From the NCBI GenBank assembly GCA_946628745.1, contig CAMOXA010000079.1, forward strand, positions 1-6,975: a stretch of 6,975 nt of DNA, in the 5' to 3' direction. Below the pieces are notes generated by a model. That model ran no database searches. It had not been told where the DNA came from and saw only the letters and a program-made list of their open reading frames with translations. The DNA is from an uncultured Verrucomicrobiota bacterium. GTDB taxonomy: Bacteria > Verrucomicrobiota > Kiritimatiellia > RFP12 > UBA1067. The position numbers and the translations under genes were made by a program. Shown here piece after piece: positions 6,614 to 6,975 of the stretch; the stretch's first letter is position 1; every line of letters begins with the position of its first letter.

Positions 6614-6828
6614 GGGTTGGCGAGTCGAGTTGATCGTCCTTCTGCGGTGCATGTCTCGCCGGCGTGCGGCTTGATTCGATGCAACCATGGCAGACGCGCG
6701 TTATATCCTCCCCGGCCGAGAACGGGCTTCTCGCCACATTGCGCCGCACGGTTTGGTCCAGCGAGACAGGCGTTCATGTAACCCGCTACCCCACACCTTC
6801 AAACCGTTTTGTCTAGGATGCTTACGGT
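6614..6828. other. Intergenic stretch with no recognised feature
   Basis: No convincing gene, RNA or terminator is seen. Short open frames here lack ribosome sites or run into the lipoprotein gene on the other strand. A 5-bp inverted pair, ACCGT (6803-6807) and ACGGT (6824-6828), sits next to the repeat array, but its stem is too short to call a terminator. It separates the minus-strand promoter from the tandem repeats. Confidence 0.5.
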
Positions 6829-6975
6829 AAAGTCTATATAGGCTTTTACATAAACCCTATATAGGCTTTACCCCAAACCCTATATAGGCTTTACCATAAA
6901 CCCTATATAGACTTTTACCAAAACCCTATATAGACTTTTGTATAAACCCTATATAGACTTTGCATAAAACCCTAT
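6829..6975. repeat. Tandem array of 18-bp imperfect palindromes with 5-bp variable spacers (23-bp period)
   Basis: Six complete copies begin at 6829, 6852, 6875, 6898, 6921 and 6944, and a seventh at 6967 is cut by the window end. The period is exactly 23 bp every time. The consensus is AAACCCTATATAGRCTTT, a near-palindrome centred on the perfect 8-bp palindrome CTATATAG, which every complete copy keeps. Copy 1 has GT instead of CC at positions 4-5. Copies 1-3 have G and copies 4-6 have A at position 14. The spacers are TACAT, ACCCC, ACCAT, TACCA, TGTAT and GCATA. The AT-rich composition contrasts with the GC-rich genes. The spacers are far too short for CRISPR. An array of protein-binding sites or an iteron-like element are possible readings; the function is unknown. 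Confidence 0.95.

Noticed and set aside
6803..6828. Terminator-like hairpin before the repeats
   Set aside because: The stem is only 5 bp with a 16-nt loop and no T-tract follows.
6687..6830. Small plus-strand open frame of 47 codons starting at ATG 6687
   Set aside because: It has no ribosome site, no recognisable domain or signal, and ends at the repeat array. It is not supported as a gene.
6829..6975. CRISPR array
   Set aside because: The repeats are short palindromes and the spacers are only 5 bp, far below real CRISPR spacers. No cas gene is in view.
6852..6975. Plant-type telomere repeat, because AAACCCT recurs
   Set aside because: AAACCCT occurs once per 23-bp unit, not as a 7-bp tandem, and the surroundings are bacterial genes.
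6834..6975. Series of promoters from the repeated TATATAG and TTTACA-like words
   Set aside because: TTTACA-like words lie only about 7 nt before the next TATATA, and no -35/-10 pair with 16-18 nt spacing recurs in the array.

Overview
The window is GC-rich bacterial DNA with dense, often overlapping genes, Shine-Dalgarno sites and Ala/Gly/Asp-rich proteins. It encodes a complete ScpB and most of ScpA, the kleisin subunits of bacterial condensin. Predicted exported envelope proteins are lipid-anchored (lipobox cysteines) or carry LysM domains, which points to a diderm with peptidoglycan. My best guess is a member of the PVC group (Verrucomicrobiota, Kiritimatiellota or Lentisphaerota), judged only from overall protein style. 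No marker gene in the window proves it.

Positions 1-5625, plus strand: seven genes in one direction with tiny gaps or overlaps, probably one operon whose promoter lies upstream of the window. The order is scpA (5' end outside the window), scpB, a TPR/coiled-coil/LysM lipoprotein, an 88-residue protein with a C-terminal membrane segment, a secreted coiled-coil/LysM protein, purD, and a WalJ/YycJ-type metallo-beta-lactamase-fold hydrolase. Chromosome condensation, cell-wall binding and purine synthesis are thus transcribed together. The three middle genes look like an envelope module placed between housekeeping genes.

Positions 5600-6613, minus strand: two small lipoprotein genes that overlap by 4 nt (ATGA) and appear to be diverged tandem paralogues. 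They are driven by a textbook sigma-70 promoter (TTGACA, 17 nt, TATAAT). The second gene converges on walJ, and the two coding ends overlap by 26 bp.

Positions 6614-6975: no gene seen. The first about 215 bases are featureless. From 6829 to the window end runs an AT-rich array with an exact 23-bp period: an 18-bp imperfect palindrome (AAACCCTATATAGRCTTT) recurs six times, plus a cut seventh copy, each separated by a 5-bp spacer of different sequence. This array is the most unusual thing in the window. It continues past the right edge, so its full size and the gene it may serve cannot be seen.
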